From: SSSZ01 sp016790965
Lineage (GTDB): Bacteria > Pseudomonadota > Gammaproteobacteria > Burkholderiales > Rhodocyclaceae
Assembly (NCBI GenBank): GCA_016790965.1
Contig: JAEUNZ010000013.1
Coordinates: 1-64,000 of the forward strand
Reading direction: 5' to 3'
Length of the DNA: 64,000 nucleotides
A program made the translations under genes and the position numbers. Under the pieces are notes generated by a model, which had not been told where the DNA came from, did no database searches, and saw only the letters and a program-made list of their open reading frames with translations. Positions within the stretch are counted from its first letter, which is position 1; each line of letters starts with the position of its first letter. Below, one piece after another: positions 16,530-24,653 of the stretch.

Positions 16530-17324
16530 TCACCGCGGCGCGGCGGGCCAGGCGGCGACGAGATCCACCAGGGGTTTCTGGCTGACCTGGACCAGGCCGC
16601 GGCGGGGCCGGTCGAGGTCGAGGACGAGGAATACGAGGAGCACCATCATCCCGGCCAGCAGATAACCCGCCAGGGAGAGCCGGTGGCCGGCCAGACCCGC
16701 GCCGTAACCGACGATGCCCCCGGCGAAAAGCAGACAGGCAAAAAGGAAATCCAGGATGGGCTCCGGCACATGGCGGTCGAGGGCGGCTTCGCGGGTGTCG
16801 GCATTATCGAAGGCTTCGTTGATGGCCTGGACGAAGAGCCCGCCGGTGGCCGGCCGGGAATCGACGGCGATCGCCTGGCGCACCCCCTCCCAAAGCGCGT
16901 CCCGCGCGGCCGACGTGCGGGCGGCCAGGGCCTGGCGCCCGCCGTGGTCGTCCAGGCTGACCCGCCCCGCCTCGACCCGGGTCTGGGCATAGGCGTGCAG
17001 GAGCCGCCGCATGTGCGGGGCCTGATCGGGCGGCAGCAGACCGATGCGCAGCCAGGCGGTTCCCAGGGCGTTGGCCTCGGCGACCAGGGCCTCACTGCGG
17101 CTGTCGTAGCGTTGCAGCGCCAGTGACAGGGTGAATCCCAGCACAATGGCCAGGATGCCGAGGGTGGCGCCCTGGATGAAGCGGACGTGCTCGCGGACGG
17201 TTTCCTGCACCCCAGCCGCGGCGCGGCGCCCCAGGCGGGTGCCGACTTCCACCGCCGCCGCCATGCTGACGAAGAGCGCCAGGGCGATGAGGGCGCCGGG
17301 AATGTCGTAGGTAAGCTCGTGCAT
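16530..17324 (-). CDS. DUF4239-like (bestrophin-like) integral membrane protein
   Basis: A 264-residue protein with two N-terminal membrane segments (PGALIALALFVSMAAAV and ATLGILAIVLGFTLSL), a polar helical middle of about 120 residues, and two or three C-terminal segments (FLFACLLFAGGIVGYG, LLAGMMVLLVFLVLDLDRPR). The LDLDRPRRG ending of the last helix is typical of DUF4239 proteins, which are distantly bestrophin-like. No function is established for the group. It starts the unit that continues into murI. Confidence 0.65.
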   Translation of the reverse strand: MHELTYDIPGALIALALFVSMAAAVEVGTRLGRRAAAGVQETVREHVRFIQGATLGILAIVLGFTLSLALQRYDSRSEALVAEANALGTAWLRIGLLPPDQAPHMRRLLHAYAQTRVEAGRVSLDDHGGRQALAARTSAARDALWEGVRQAIAVDSRPATGGLFVQAINEAFDNADTREAALDRHVPEPILDFLFACLLFAGGIVGYGAGLAGHRLSLAGYLLAGMMVLLVFLVLDLDRPRRGLVQVSQKPLVDLVAAWPAAPR

Positions 17325-17330
17325 GGGGTC

Positions 17331-17497
17331 TAAGTGGTCTGCTTCGCAATTCGCTGAACATGAAGGCTTGTCTTTGCGCCCCTGGCGTTGTTACTCATCG
17401 TCGCGATAGCTTCGGCTATCGCTACGGTTCGCGCCTAGCCAGGGACACAAATCCGGCGCTTTCATTTTGTCCCGCCAATGACGAAGCAGACCACTAG
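17331..17497. repeat. Long palindromic repeat element, copy 2
   Basis: A 167-bp element matching copy 1 through most of its interior. The outer arms 17333-17346 and 17482-17495 are exact inverted copies (AGTGGTCTGCTTCG) but differ in sequence from the copy 1 arms. The central hairpin GCGATAGC-TTCG-GCTATCGC (17403-17422) differs from copy 1 at two positions that keep the pairing. Confidence 0.85.
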
Positions 17498-17636
17498 GCT
17501 GCGGATCGGCGGGAACAACTCGCTGTTGGGCGACAGTTTAACCGCATGACGGACCGGGCCGGCGACGGAAAATGACGCCGCTCTCCGCCCGCGGCGAGGC
17601 TTGCTTTACACTATTGCGTCATTCGTTTCGAGGTCG
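17498..17636. other. Intergenic stretch before fliO
   Basis: With copy 2 this completes a 312-bp gap between the DUF4239-like gene and fliO. It holds a possible -10 (TACACT, 17607-17612) without a convincing -35, and GAGG (17630-17633) just before the fliO ATG. No sigma54 or sigma28 site was recognised and no gene is seen. Confidence 0.4.
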
Positions 17637-18053
17637 ATGGTGCGGCGCCTATTCGTTTCCCTTTTTCTCGCCTCCCTGACGCTGCCGGCGGCAGCCCAGG
17701 CGCAGGCCCCGGCCCCCGGCGTCGGTGCCGGAACCTTCGTCCAGGCCCTTGCGGCCCTAGGCCTCATCGTCCTCCTGCTCCTCGCCCTGGCCTGGGTCGC
17801 CCAACGCATCGGCGGCGGACGGGCCTTCGGCGCGGCGGGCATGAAGGTCGTCGGCGGGCTTTCCCTCGGCCCTAGGGAAAAAGTGATCCTGGTAGAGGTG
17901 GGCGACACCTGGCTGGTGATCGGCATCGTTCCCGGCCAGATCCGCACCCTGCATACCCTGCCCAAGGGCGAGACCCCTGCGTCCTCCAGCGCCGCATCGG
18001 AGCGCCCCTTCGCCCGTTGGCTGAAGGACAGGGTGGAGCGCCCCCGTGGCTAG
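17637..18053 (+). CDS. fliO: Flagellar export apparatus protein FliO
   Basis: A 138-residue protein: an N-terminal signal-like segment (LFVSLFLASLTLPAAAQA), one transmembrane helix (ALAALGLIVLLLLALAWVAQ, about residues 40-60) and the cytoplasmic FliO domain (VVGGLSLGPREKVILVEVGD). FliO helps assemble the FliP-FliQ-FliR export gate. The ATG at 17637 is preferred over a TTG at 17601. It overlaps fliP by 8 bp and opens a fliOPQR unit. fliL, fliM and fliN, which often precede it, are not here. Confidence 0.9.
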   Translation: MVRRLFVSLFLASLTLPAAAQAQAPAPGVGAGTFVQALAALGLIVLLLLALAWVAQRIGGGRAFGAAGMKVVGGLSLGPREKVILVEVGDTWLVIGIVPGQIRTLHTLPKGETPASSSAASERPFARWLKDRVERPRG

Positions 18054-18810
18054 GCCGGTGAAGACCTTCCTCGGCGCCCTTGTCCTGCTCGGCGGCCTGC
18101 TGCCGGCAGGCGTCGCCCTCGCCCAGGCCGCGGGAGGGCTGCCCGCGGTCACCAGCACCCCCTCCCCGGGCGGCGGTACGACCTATACCCTGTCGATCCA
18201 GACTCTGCTCACCCTTACGGCGCTGACCTTCATTCCGGCCATCGTGCTCATGATGACCGGCTTCACGCGCATCGTCATCGTCCTCTCCCTGCTGCGGCAC
18301 GCCCTGGGCACCCAGACTTCGCCCCCCAACCAGGTCATCGTCGGGCTGTCGCTGTTCCTTACCTTTTTCGTCATGGCGCCGGTGGCCGATCGCATTTACA
18401 CCGAGGCTTACCAGCCCCTGAGCGAAAACCGCATTTCCTTCCTGGAAGCCGCCGACCGGGCTTCGGTCCCCCTCAAGGCCTTCATGCTGAAGCAGACCCG
18501 GGAGTCCGACCTGGCCCTCTTTGCCGGTCTGGCCAAGATCGAGCGCATCGAAAAGCCCTCCGACACGCCCCTGCGCGTCCTGGTGCCGGCCTTCGTCATC
18601 AGCGAGTTGAAGACCGCCTTCCAGATCGGTTTCGTCATCTTCATCCCCTTCCTGGTCATCGACCTGGTGGTCGCCAGCGTCCTCATGTCCATGGGCATGA
18701 TGATGATGTCGCCGGTCCTGGTGGCCCTGCCCTTCAAGCTGATGCTCTTCGTGCTGGTGGATGGCTGGCACCTGGTCATCGGCTCCCTGGTCCAGAGCTT
18801 CGCGCCATGA
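18046..18810 (+). CDS. fliP: Flagellar export gate protein FliP
   Basis: A 254-residue type III export gate subunit with a cleavable signal peptide (LVLLGGLLPAGVALAQA). The FliP signatures are FTRIVIVLSLLRHALGTQ followed by TSPPNQVIVGLSLFLTFFVM, and FQIGFVIFIPFLVIDLVVAS. It starts with GTG inside the end of fliO and overlaps fliQ by ATGA. The protein forms the core of the inner-membrane gate with FliQ and FliR. Confidence 0.97.
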   Translation: MARPVKTFLGALVLLGGLLPAGVALAQAAGGLPAVTSTPSPGGGTTYTLSIQTLLTLTALTFIPAIVLMMTGFTRIVIVLSLLRHALGTQTSPPNQVIVGLSLFLTFFVMAPVADRIYTEAYQPLSENRISFLEAADRASVPLKAFMLKQTRESDLALFAGLAKIERIEKPSDTPLRVLVPAFVISELKTAFQIGFVIFIPFLVIDLVVASVLMSMGMMMMSPVLVALPFKLMLFVLVDGWHLVIGSLVQSFAP

Positions 18811-19076
18811 CGCCGGGCATGGTCATGGAAATCGGCCGCCAGGCCATCGAAGTGACCCTGGTGGTCGCCGCGCCCCTGCTCCTCGCCGGCCTGGTAGTGG
18901 GCCTCATCATCAGTATTTTCCAGGCGGCGACCCAGTTGAACGAAGCCACCCTGCAGTTCGTCCCCAAGCTGGTGGTCATGCTGCTGACCCTCCTGCTCCT
19001 CGGCCCCTGGATGCTGCAATACCTGATCGACTACATCCAGCGCCTCTTCAGCAGCATTCCCCAGCTCATCGGCTGA
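18807..19076 (+). CDS. fliQ: Flagellar export gate protein FliQ
   Basis: An 89-residue protein of two membrane helices with the FliQ core VGLIISIFQAATQLNEATL and FVPKLVVMLLTLLLLG. Its length is normal for the family. Its ATG overlaps the fliP stop. A 66-bp gap to fliR contains only a 17-codon ATG frame (19085-19138). Confidence 0.97.
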   Translation: MTPGMVMEIGRQAIEVTLVVAAPLLLAGLVVGLIISIFQAATQLNEATLQFVPKLVVMLLTLLLLGPWMLQYLIDYIQRLFSSIPQLIG

Positions 19077-19142
19077 CGGCCACCATGGCGCGCCGCCCTC
19101 CGCAATCCCGCACGCGCCGGCGCTGGCTCCGAGCCTGAACCC

Positions 19143-19919
19143 GTGATCGCCCTCACCTCCGCGCAACTCGACGCCTGGATGGCGGCTTTCCTTTATCCCC
19201 TGACGCGCATCCTGGGCGTCTTCGCCTTCGCGCCCCTGCTCGGCAGCGCCGGCGTGCCGCGCCGCATCCGCCTGGTCCTGGGCCTGGCCATCGCCGTCGC
19301 CCTGGCCCCCATGCTGCCTCCCATGCCGGCCGTGGCACCGGCCTCCGGCACCGGATTCGGCATCCTGATCGAACAGGCTCTCATCGGCGTAGGCATGGGT
19401 TTCGCCATGCGGGTCGTGTTCAGCGCGGTGGAAATCGCTGGCGAATTCATCGGCCTGCAAATGGGCCTGGGTTTCGCCACCTTCTATGACCCGCTTTCCA
19501 GCGGCCAGACCCCGGTGGTGACGGAATTCATGAATCTCCTGGCCCTCCTGGTCTTCCTCGCCCTGAACGGTCCCCTGCTCTACGTCGCCACCCTGGCCCA
19601 GAGCTTCACCGCCCTGCCGGTGGGCGCCGGCTTGGGCGCCACGAGCTGGCGCAACCTCGCCGAACTGGGCAGCGTCATGTTTTCGGCCGGGCTGCTGCTC
19701 GCGCTGCCGGTGCTGGTCTCGCTCATCATCACCAACCTGGCCCTCGCCGTGCTCACCCGGGCCGCCCCACAACTGAACATCTTCGCCGTCGGCTTCCCCA
19801 TCACCCTGGCGGTGGGCCTCATCGCCCTGGGGGCCAGCCTGAGCTACCTGGCAGCGCCCCTCCAGACCCTCTTCGAGCAGGGACTCGCCTCCATGCTGGG
19901 CTTCGCACGACTGCGCTGA
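19143..19919 (+). CDS. fliR: Flagellar export gate protein FliR
   Basis: A 258-residue, six-helix export gate subunit (FLYPLTRILGVFAFAPLLGS, EFIGLQMGLGFATFYDP, NIFAVGFPITLAVGLIALG). It starts with GTG and is the last gene of the rightward fliOPQR unit, converging on the lipoprotein/flgL operon across a 76-bp gap. Confidence 0.96.
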   Translation: MIALTSAQLDAWMAAFLYPLTRILGVFAFAPLLGSAGVPRRIRLVLGLAIAVALAPMLPPMPAVAPASGTGFGILIEQALIGVGMGFAMRVVFSAVEIAGEFIGLQMGLGFATFYDPLSSGQTPVVTEFMNLLALLVFLALNGPLLYVATLAQSFTALPVGAGLGATSWRNLAELGSVMFSAGLLLALPVLVSLIITNLALAVLTRAAPQLNIFAVGFPITLAVGLIALGASLSYLAAPLQTLFEQGLASMLGFARLR

Positions 19920-19995
19920 TCGAGCGATTCAGCCTCCCGGTCGGCGGTGAATGCGATGCCCAAGGGCTGCGCACTCCACAAGCCCTCCGCCAGCC

Positions 19996-20469
19996 TCAAC
20001 GAGCTGCGTTTTGCAGGAAGGAGTCGGCTTCGCGCCGCTGCACCAGGCGGATGACGCCATCAGCGACGCGGCGGGCTCCCAGGGTCTGGGAGTCTATGCC
20101 TTCGGTGTACTCGACGATCTGGTAGCCGCCGTAACCCAGGTCGCCCTGGAGTTGGGCGGCGCGACGGCGCAGGGCCTGGATGGATTCGCCGGCGCCTCCG
20201 GTGTGGTAGCGCTTCATGCGCAGCGCGAGGCGGAAGGTGTCTTCGTCCACGCGGGTTTCCTCGATTTCCCAGTTGGGTGCGAGGGGGTCGTAGATGAAGT
20301 AGATGGCGCCCACGATCAGGGCGCCGGTCGCCAGGCGGGAGAGGGAAAGGCTCGTCTTGGCCGTGAGCAGAAGCTTCTTGTCTGGAATGAGCGGGCTGGA
20401 ATTGGACCCGGCGCTGGAGCATCCGGCCAGGATCAGTGCTGCCGAGGCGAGGGCTAGCGCAGGCCTCAT
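19996..20469 (-). CDS. Small lipoprotein of unknown function downstream of flgL
   Basis: A 157-residue protein with a lipoprotein signal (ALILAGCSS, Cys17), a second hydrophobic stretch (LATGALIVGAIYFIYDPLAP, about 47-66) and a C-terminal basic region (ALRMKRYHTGGAGESIQALR, READSFLQNAAR). Its ATG overlaps the flgL stop (ATGA), so it is made with the hook-junction proteins. I do not recognise the family. An envelope role linked to the flagellum is inferred only from position. Confidence 0.8.
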   Translation of the reverse strand: MRPALALASAALILAGCSSAGSNSSPLIPDKKLLLTAKTSLSLSRLATGALIVGAIYFIYDPLAPNWEIEETRVDEDTFRLALRMKRYHTGGAGESIQALRRRAAQLQGDLGYGGYQIVEYTEGIDSQTLGARRVADGVIRLVQRREADSFLQNAAR

Positions 20470-21419
20470 AGGATGTTGAACAGGGAAAGCTGGTTGATCT
20501 GCTTGAAGGAAAGCTGGGCCGCCTGAAGCTGCAATTGCTCCTGGGTGAGATTGGAGATGGCCTCGGCGTAGTCGATGTCCTGCAAATCTGAAAGGCGCTG
20601 CTGGTACTGGAATTTCTGGTCTTCACCAAGGGAGCTGAGCGATTGCAGGCCTTGCATGCGCGCGCCGACGTCGGCCCGGATGCGCGAAACGTGGTCGATG
20701 GCGGCGTGCAGATCGTCGATCCCCTGGGTGTACGCCGCGGCCGTGTAGGCGACGCCGCTGTTGGGGTCCAGGATGTCGATGACGTTCTGCACCGAGTCGA
20801 AGAGGCTGCGGCCGGTCACCGCGCCTGTGCCGTCCCGCACCTGCATGAAGAGGGATTGCCCGTCGACGGCGGTATTCATGGTCTGGGTCGAGTTGGCCTG
20901 GACCGCCCGCGGGCCGGTGTCGCCCTGGTAGCTGGCGTAGAGGTTGCCCAGGTTGTAAGTGCCGCCGCTGCCGACCACCTGGAAGGGCTGCACCTGGGTG
21001 CGGGTGCCCGAGAACATGTAGAGCCCACTGGCATCACGCCCGTTGGCAACGGTCAGGATGTTCTGGAAGCGCTGCTTGAGCTCTTCGGCGATCATGCCCT
21101 TCTGGGCCGGACTGTAGGAGCTGTTGCCGGCCTGGATAGCCTTTTCCAAGATGCTTTGCAGTTCCCCCACCAGGTTGCCCATCTGGCTGTCCACCGCCTT
21201 GAGGGCCGTGCTCGCAGCGGCCTGGTTGGTGAGGTACTGGTCGTTGACTTGCTTGGCCTGGGTGACTTCCAGGGCCTCGGAGGCCCCGATGGGGTCGTCC
21301 TTGGGGGTGAGAATCTTGCGCCCGGTGGAAAGCTGTTCCATGAAACGCGCCAGTTCGGTCTGGTTGCGCTGGATGCCCAGGAGGCCGGAGTCGAAAATCT
21401 GGGAGGTGCTGATACGCAT
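20466..21419 (-). CDS. flgL: Hook-filament junction protein FlgL
   Basis: A 317-residue flagellin-like protein. It has the conserved N-terminal helix (MRISTSQIFDSGLLGIQRNQ, LARFMEQLSTGRKILTPKDD) and the C-terminal helix (AEAISNLTQEQLQLQAAQLS, FKQINQLSLFNIL) that pack in the filament core. It joins hook to filament beside FlgK. It starts 6 bp after flgK and the two are probably expressed from the flgK sigma28 site as well as by read-through. Confidence 0.96.
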   Translation of the reverse strand: MRISTSQIFDSGLLGIQRNQTELARFMEQLSTGRKILTPKDDPIGASEALEVTQAKQVNDQYLTNQAAASTALKAVDSQMGNLVGELQSILEKAIQAGNSSYSPAQKGMIAEELKQRFQNILTVANGRDASGLYMFSGTRTQVQPFQVVGSGGTYNLGNLYASYQGDTGPRAVQANSTQTMNTAVDGQSLFMQVRDGTGAVTGRSLFDSVQNVIDILDPNSGVAYTAAAYTQGIDDLHAAIDHVSRIRADVGARMQGLQSLSSLGEDQKFQYQQRLSDLQDIDYAEAISNLTQEQLQLQAAQLSFKQINQLSLFNIL

Positions 21420-21425
21420 GATGAC

Positions 21426-23591
21426 TCACCCCAATTGGAGGATGGTGTCGAAGAGGCGGCTGCCCACTTCGAGCATCTTGGCGGAAGCCTGGTAGGCCTG
21501 CTGGAACTTGATGAGATTGGCGGCCTCTTCGTCCAGATTGACGCCGGAAAGGGCCTGGCGCGCCGCTTCGGACTGCTCCAGCAGTGCCTGCTGCGCGTCG
21601 TTCTTGACCTGGGCCTGGCGGGTGCGGATGCCGTTGTCGGCCACCATCTGGGAATAGGCCGACTGGTAGGTGGCCGAACCGCCGGCCATGGTATTGCGGG
21701 TCTGGAGCGCTGCGAGCAGAAGGCCGTTGCGGTTGTCGTCCACGCCACCGGCGTTGGTGGCCAGGGTGAAGCTGTCGCCGTTGCCCGGAGTGCCGGTCAG
21801 GGTGAAGGTGAGGCCGTCGAAGCCCACCCGGGCGATGGGGCTGCCGCCGTTGCTCAGATTGACGCTCCCGGCAGTCGTCACGTCCGAGCTTCCGTCGGCG
21901 TAGAAGACCGTCACCGACGTCCCCACGGGAAAGCCCGACAGCGTCCCGGCCCCGGTATCGACACTGAGGCTCAGGGGCAGGTTGGCGAGGCTGTAGCCGG
22001 TGCTGACGCTGCCCTGGCTGAGGGTGAGGGTGCCCGTATTGGTGAGGGCCGCCTGGCTGCGCACCGGCGCCGCTGCGGCGACGAGGCGGGGATCGGTGGC
22101 GAAGCGCGCGTCCACGTCGATATTGCGGGCGATGCTGCGGGTCGGCTGGAGGGTGAAGTTGTCGCCGGCGTCGCCCACGGCGGTGATGTCGATGGACAAG
22201 CCATCCACCACTACGGTTCCGATTCCGGTGCCGGCCGCCACCGCGGTACCGTCCGACAGGCGGGTGATGGTGTAGGCCCCCCCGGCGCCGAAGGCGATCT
22301 TGTAGTCGCTGCCGGTCAGGCGGGTAAACAGGCTGCCATCGGTGACATCGACGCTGCCGGACGTGATGTTGGGCAGAACGAGAGCGTTGCCGGTGGCGCT
22401 GTTGACCGTGGTTTGCAGGGTGGCGAGGCTGGTATCGGACCAGGACTGGCCGTCGCTCGCCCGGGTCAGGGTATAGGTGCCGGCCGCGAAGGAGAGGGAA
22501 AAGCGGCTGTCGGCGGCCGGGTCGACGAAGCTCGCGCTGATGGCGCCGCTGCCGGTGTTATTGGTATTGGGCGTCACGTCCGGCGTGCCGATGAGGAAAA
22601 AATCCTCCACCAGCCCGGAACCGCTCACATTGCCCAGCAGGTCGCGCCCCAGGGCGTGCTGGGCGTTGAAGGTGAGGGCCATGGAGGCGGCGATGCGCCC
22701 CAACTGGTTGTAGGCCGTATCGAGGGCCTCGCTGCGGAAGCTCAGCAGGCCGGACAGTTCGCCGCCGGTAATCAGGAATTCGGCCAGTTCCTGGGTTCCC
22801 CCGGCGGTCTGGAGCCCCACCGCGATCTTGCTCGGGTCGGCGGAGGAGGCCAGGGAAGTCATGCTCATGGCCTGGGTGCCGATGACCAGTTGCTGGCCGG
22901 TACCGACGAAGACGTTGAAGCTGCCGTCGCTGTTGGTGGTGGTGGTGACCTTGACCCGTTCGTTGAGTTCGGCCACCAGTTGGTCCCGCTGGTCGAGGAG
23001 GTCGTTGGCCGGCTGGCCGAAGGAGGCCTCGGCGATGATGATGCGCTGGTTGAGATCGGCAATCTGGCTGGCGTAGGCATTCACCTCGGTCACCACGGCC
23101 TGGATGCGCCCGTTGACCTCGTCGTTCAACTGGTCGAGCCGATTTTCCAGGGTGTGGAAGCGGTCCACCAGGGTCTGGGCGGTGGACACCATGGTCTGGC
23201 GGGCCGGCAACTGGGAGGGGTTGGCCGCCATCTGCTGCACGCCGGCAAAGAAATCCTGCAGGGCCGGCGAAAGGCCCGCGTTGGCATCCGCCAACATGTC
23301 GTCGATCTGACCAATTTCGTCCAGATAGGTCCCCAGTTGGCTCACGTTGGTCTGGGCGTAATTAACCTGGTTGGTGAGAAAACTGCTGTAGAGACGCTGC
23401 ACGGTCACCACCCGCACCCCCTGGCCCAAGGCACCCGCTCCCGTCATCACGGGCGTATTCGTGGTCTGGATGGTGCGCTGACGGTTGTAGCCGTCGGTAT
23501 TGGCGTTGGTGATGTTGTGTTCGGTGACCAGCAGCGCCATCTGGGCCGCCGCCAATCCCGATACGCCGATGCTGTAGATGCCTGTGCTCAT
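21426..23591 (-). CDS. flgK: Hook-associated protein FlgK (HAP1)
   Basis: A 721-residue protein with the FlgK N-terminus (SIGVSGLAAAQMALLVTEHN, ITNANTDGYNRQ) and C-terminus (SGVNLDEEAANLIKFQQAYQ, ASAKMLEVGSRLFDTILQLG). It is longer than the common 540-640 residues. The extra length lies in the exposed middle, where beta-rich segments recur (FSLSFAAGTYTLTRASDG, YKIAFGAGGAYTITRLSDG, FTLTGTPGNGDSFTLATN). A sigma28 promoter precedes it. Confidence 0.96.
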   Translation of the reverse strand: MSTGIYSIGVSGLAAAQMALLVTEHNITNANTDGYNRQRTIQTTNTPVMTGAGALGQGVRVVTVQRLYSSFLTNQVNYAQTNVSQLGTYLDEIGQIDDMLADANAGLSPALQDFFAGVQQMAANPSQLPARQTMVSTAQTLVDRFHTLENRLDQLNDEVNGRIQAVVTEVNAYASQIADLNQRIIIAEASFGQPANDLLDQRDQLVAELNERVKVTTTTNSDGSFNVFVGTGQQLVIGTQAMSMTSLASSADPSKIAVGLQTAGGTQELAEFLITGGELSGLLSFRSEALDTAYNQLGRIAASMALTFNAQHALGRDLLGNVSGSGLVEDFFLIGTPDVTPNTNNTGSGAISASFVDPAADSRFSLSFAAGTYTLTRASDGQSWSDTSLATLQTTVNSATGNALVLPNITSGSVDVTDGSLFTRLTGSDYKIAFGAGGAYTITRLSDGTAVAAGTGIGTVVVDGLSIDITAVGDAGDNFTLQPTRSIARNIDVDARFATDPRLVAAAAPVRSQAALTNTGTLTLSQGSVSTGYSLANLPLSLSVDTGAGTLSGFPVGTSVTVFYADGSSDVTTAGSVNLSNGGSPIARVGFDGLTFTLTGTPGNGDSFTLATNAGGVDDNRNGLLLAALQTRNTMAGGSATYQSAYSQMVADNGIRTRQAQVKNDAQQALLEQSEAARQALSGVNLDEEAANLIKFQQAYQASAKMLEVGSRLFDTILQLG

Positions 23592-23612
23592 ATTCGTCCT
23601 CTGCTAAAGAGG

Positions 23613-23639
23613 TTAACGGCGCTCGCCGCCCAATGTTTA
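23613..23639 (-). promoter_or_regulatory. sigma28 (FliA) promoter of flgK
   Basis: Read leftwards: TAAACATT, an 11-bp spacer, then GCCGTTAA. The consensus is TAAAGTTT-N11-GCCGATAA, so 6 of 8 and 7 of 8 bases match with exact spacing. The first three bases of the -35 are the stop codon of flgJ. The site ends 22 bp before the flgK ATG. Confidence 0.8.
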
Positions 23640-24584
23640 GCCGATCAATGCCTGCCGCAGGGTGGGGCCGCTGATGATGCGGGAAAGCTTTTCGGCATAG
23701 GCCGGGTCGGTGGCATAGCCGGCCTGTTGCAGACGGCGGGCGAATTCCGCCCCGTCCTGGGAACCGATGACCCCGCCGTAGCGGGGATTGTTGCGCAAGA
23801 GCGCCGCGTAATCCTGGAAGGCCTCCGCGTAGGATCCGTAGGCCCGGAAGCGTTCGCTCACCTGCTGCGGCACGCCGTCCACGTACTCGGTGGTCTGGGC
23901 CTCGACGGTAGCCCCGGTCCAGCTCCTGCCGGCCTTGATGCCGAACAGGTTGTAGCTGCCGCCGCCGTCGGAGCGCCGCGGTTCGCTGCGGCCCCAACCG
24001 CTTTCCAGGGCGGCGTGGGCCACCAGGAACTGAGGAGGAATGCCGGTGGAACGGCTGGCTTCGACGGCGTGGGGCCAGACGCGATTGACGAAGTCCCGCG
24101 CCGAGGCCGGGGCGGCGGCTTCCCCCGGCACGGACGGGGCGCCCGCGGCGGGGGCGGCAGCGGGAGAGCCCACCCCGCGGCCCGCCAGGGCGCCGGGGCG
24201 CAAATCCGGCAACCCGGAGGGCAAGGCTGCCGCCCCCGGAAGGCCCAGGGCGCCGCCAGCGTCGCCGGCGTTCTTCAGATACTGGCCGAGTTGCTCCTCG
24301 ATCAATCTGGCGAAGCCGAGACCTTTGCCGGAAGCGAGGTTCTGCGCCAACTGCTGGTCCAGGAGCCCGGTGTAGAAACGGGTCTGGTCGCTGTCCAGCA
24401 GACCGTCCTGGGGCGTGGCGTCGCGCATGCTCTTCATGACCATCTGCAGGAACATGGTCTCGAACTGGCGCGCCGCTTCCTTCAATCCCTGCTGGGGGTC
24501 CCGGGCCAGAGCCTCGCGGATGTCCTGGCTGACGCGGGCGTCCACCGCCAGCCGGTTGGGGGTGTCCTGAATCTTGATCGCCAT
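23637..24584 (-). CDS. flgJ: Flagellar rod-cap and peptidoglycan hydrolase FlgJ
   Basis: A 315-residue bifunctional protein. The N-terminal rod-binding half contains AARQFETMFLQMVMKSMRDA. A proline/alanine linker follows, then a C-terminal GH73 muramidase domain (RDFVNRVWPHAVEASRSTGI; catalytic Glu in ALESGWGRSE; SYNLFGIKAG). It caps the growing rod and opens the peptidoglycan. The ATG at 24584 is preferred over a GTG at 24605. Confidence 0.95.
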   Translation of the reverse strand: MAIKIQDTPNRLAVDARVSQDIREALARDPQQGLKEAARQFETMFLQMVMKSMRDATPQDGLLDSDQTRFYTGLLDQQLAQNLASGKGLGFARLIEEQLGQYLKNAGDAGGALGLPGAAALPSGLPDLRPGALAGRGVGSPAAAPAAGAPSVPGEAAAPASARDFVNRVWPHAVEASRSTGIPPQFLVAHAALESGWGRSEPRRSDGGGSYNLFGIKAGRSWTGATVEAQTTEYVDGVPQQVSERFRAYGSYAEAFQDYAALLRNNPRYGGVIGSQDGAEFARRLQQAGYATDPAYAEKLSRIISGPTLRQALIG

Positions 24585-24653
24585 GGCGCTCTCAGGGCCT
24601 CCCACCGGTCGCCGACGGATGGGCCGGGAGAAACCCGGTGGGAAACCGCCGCA

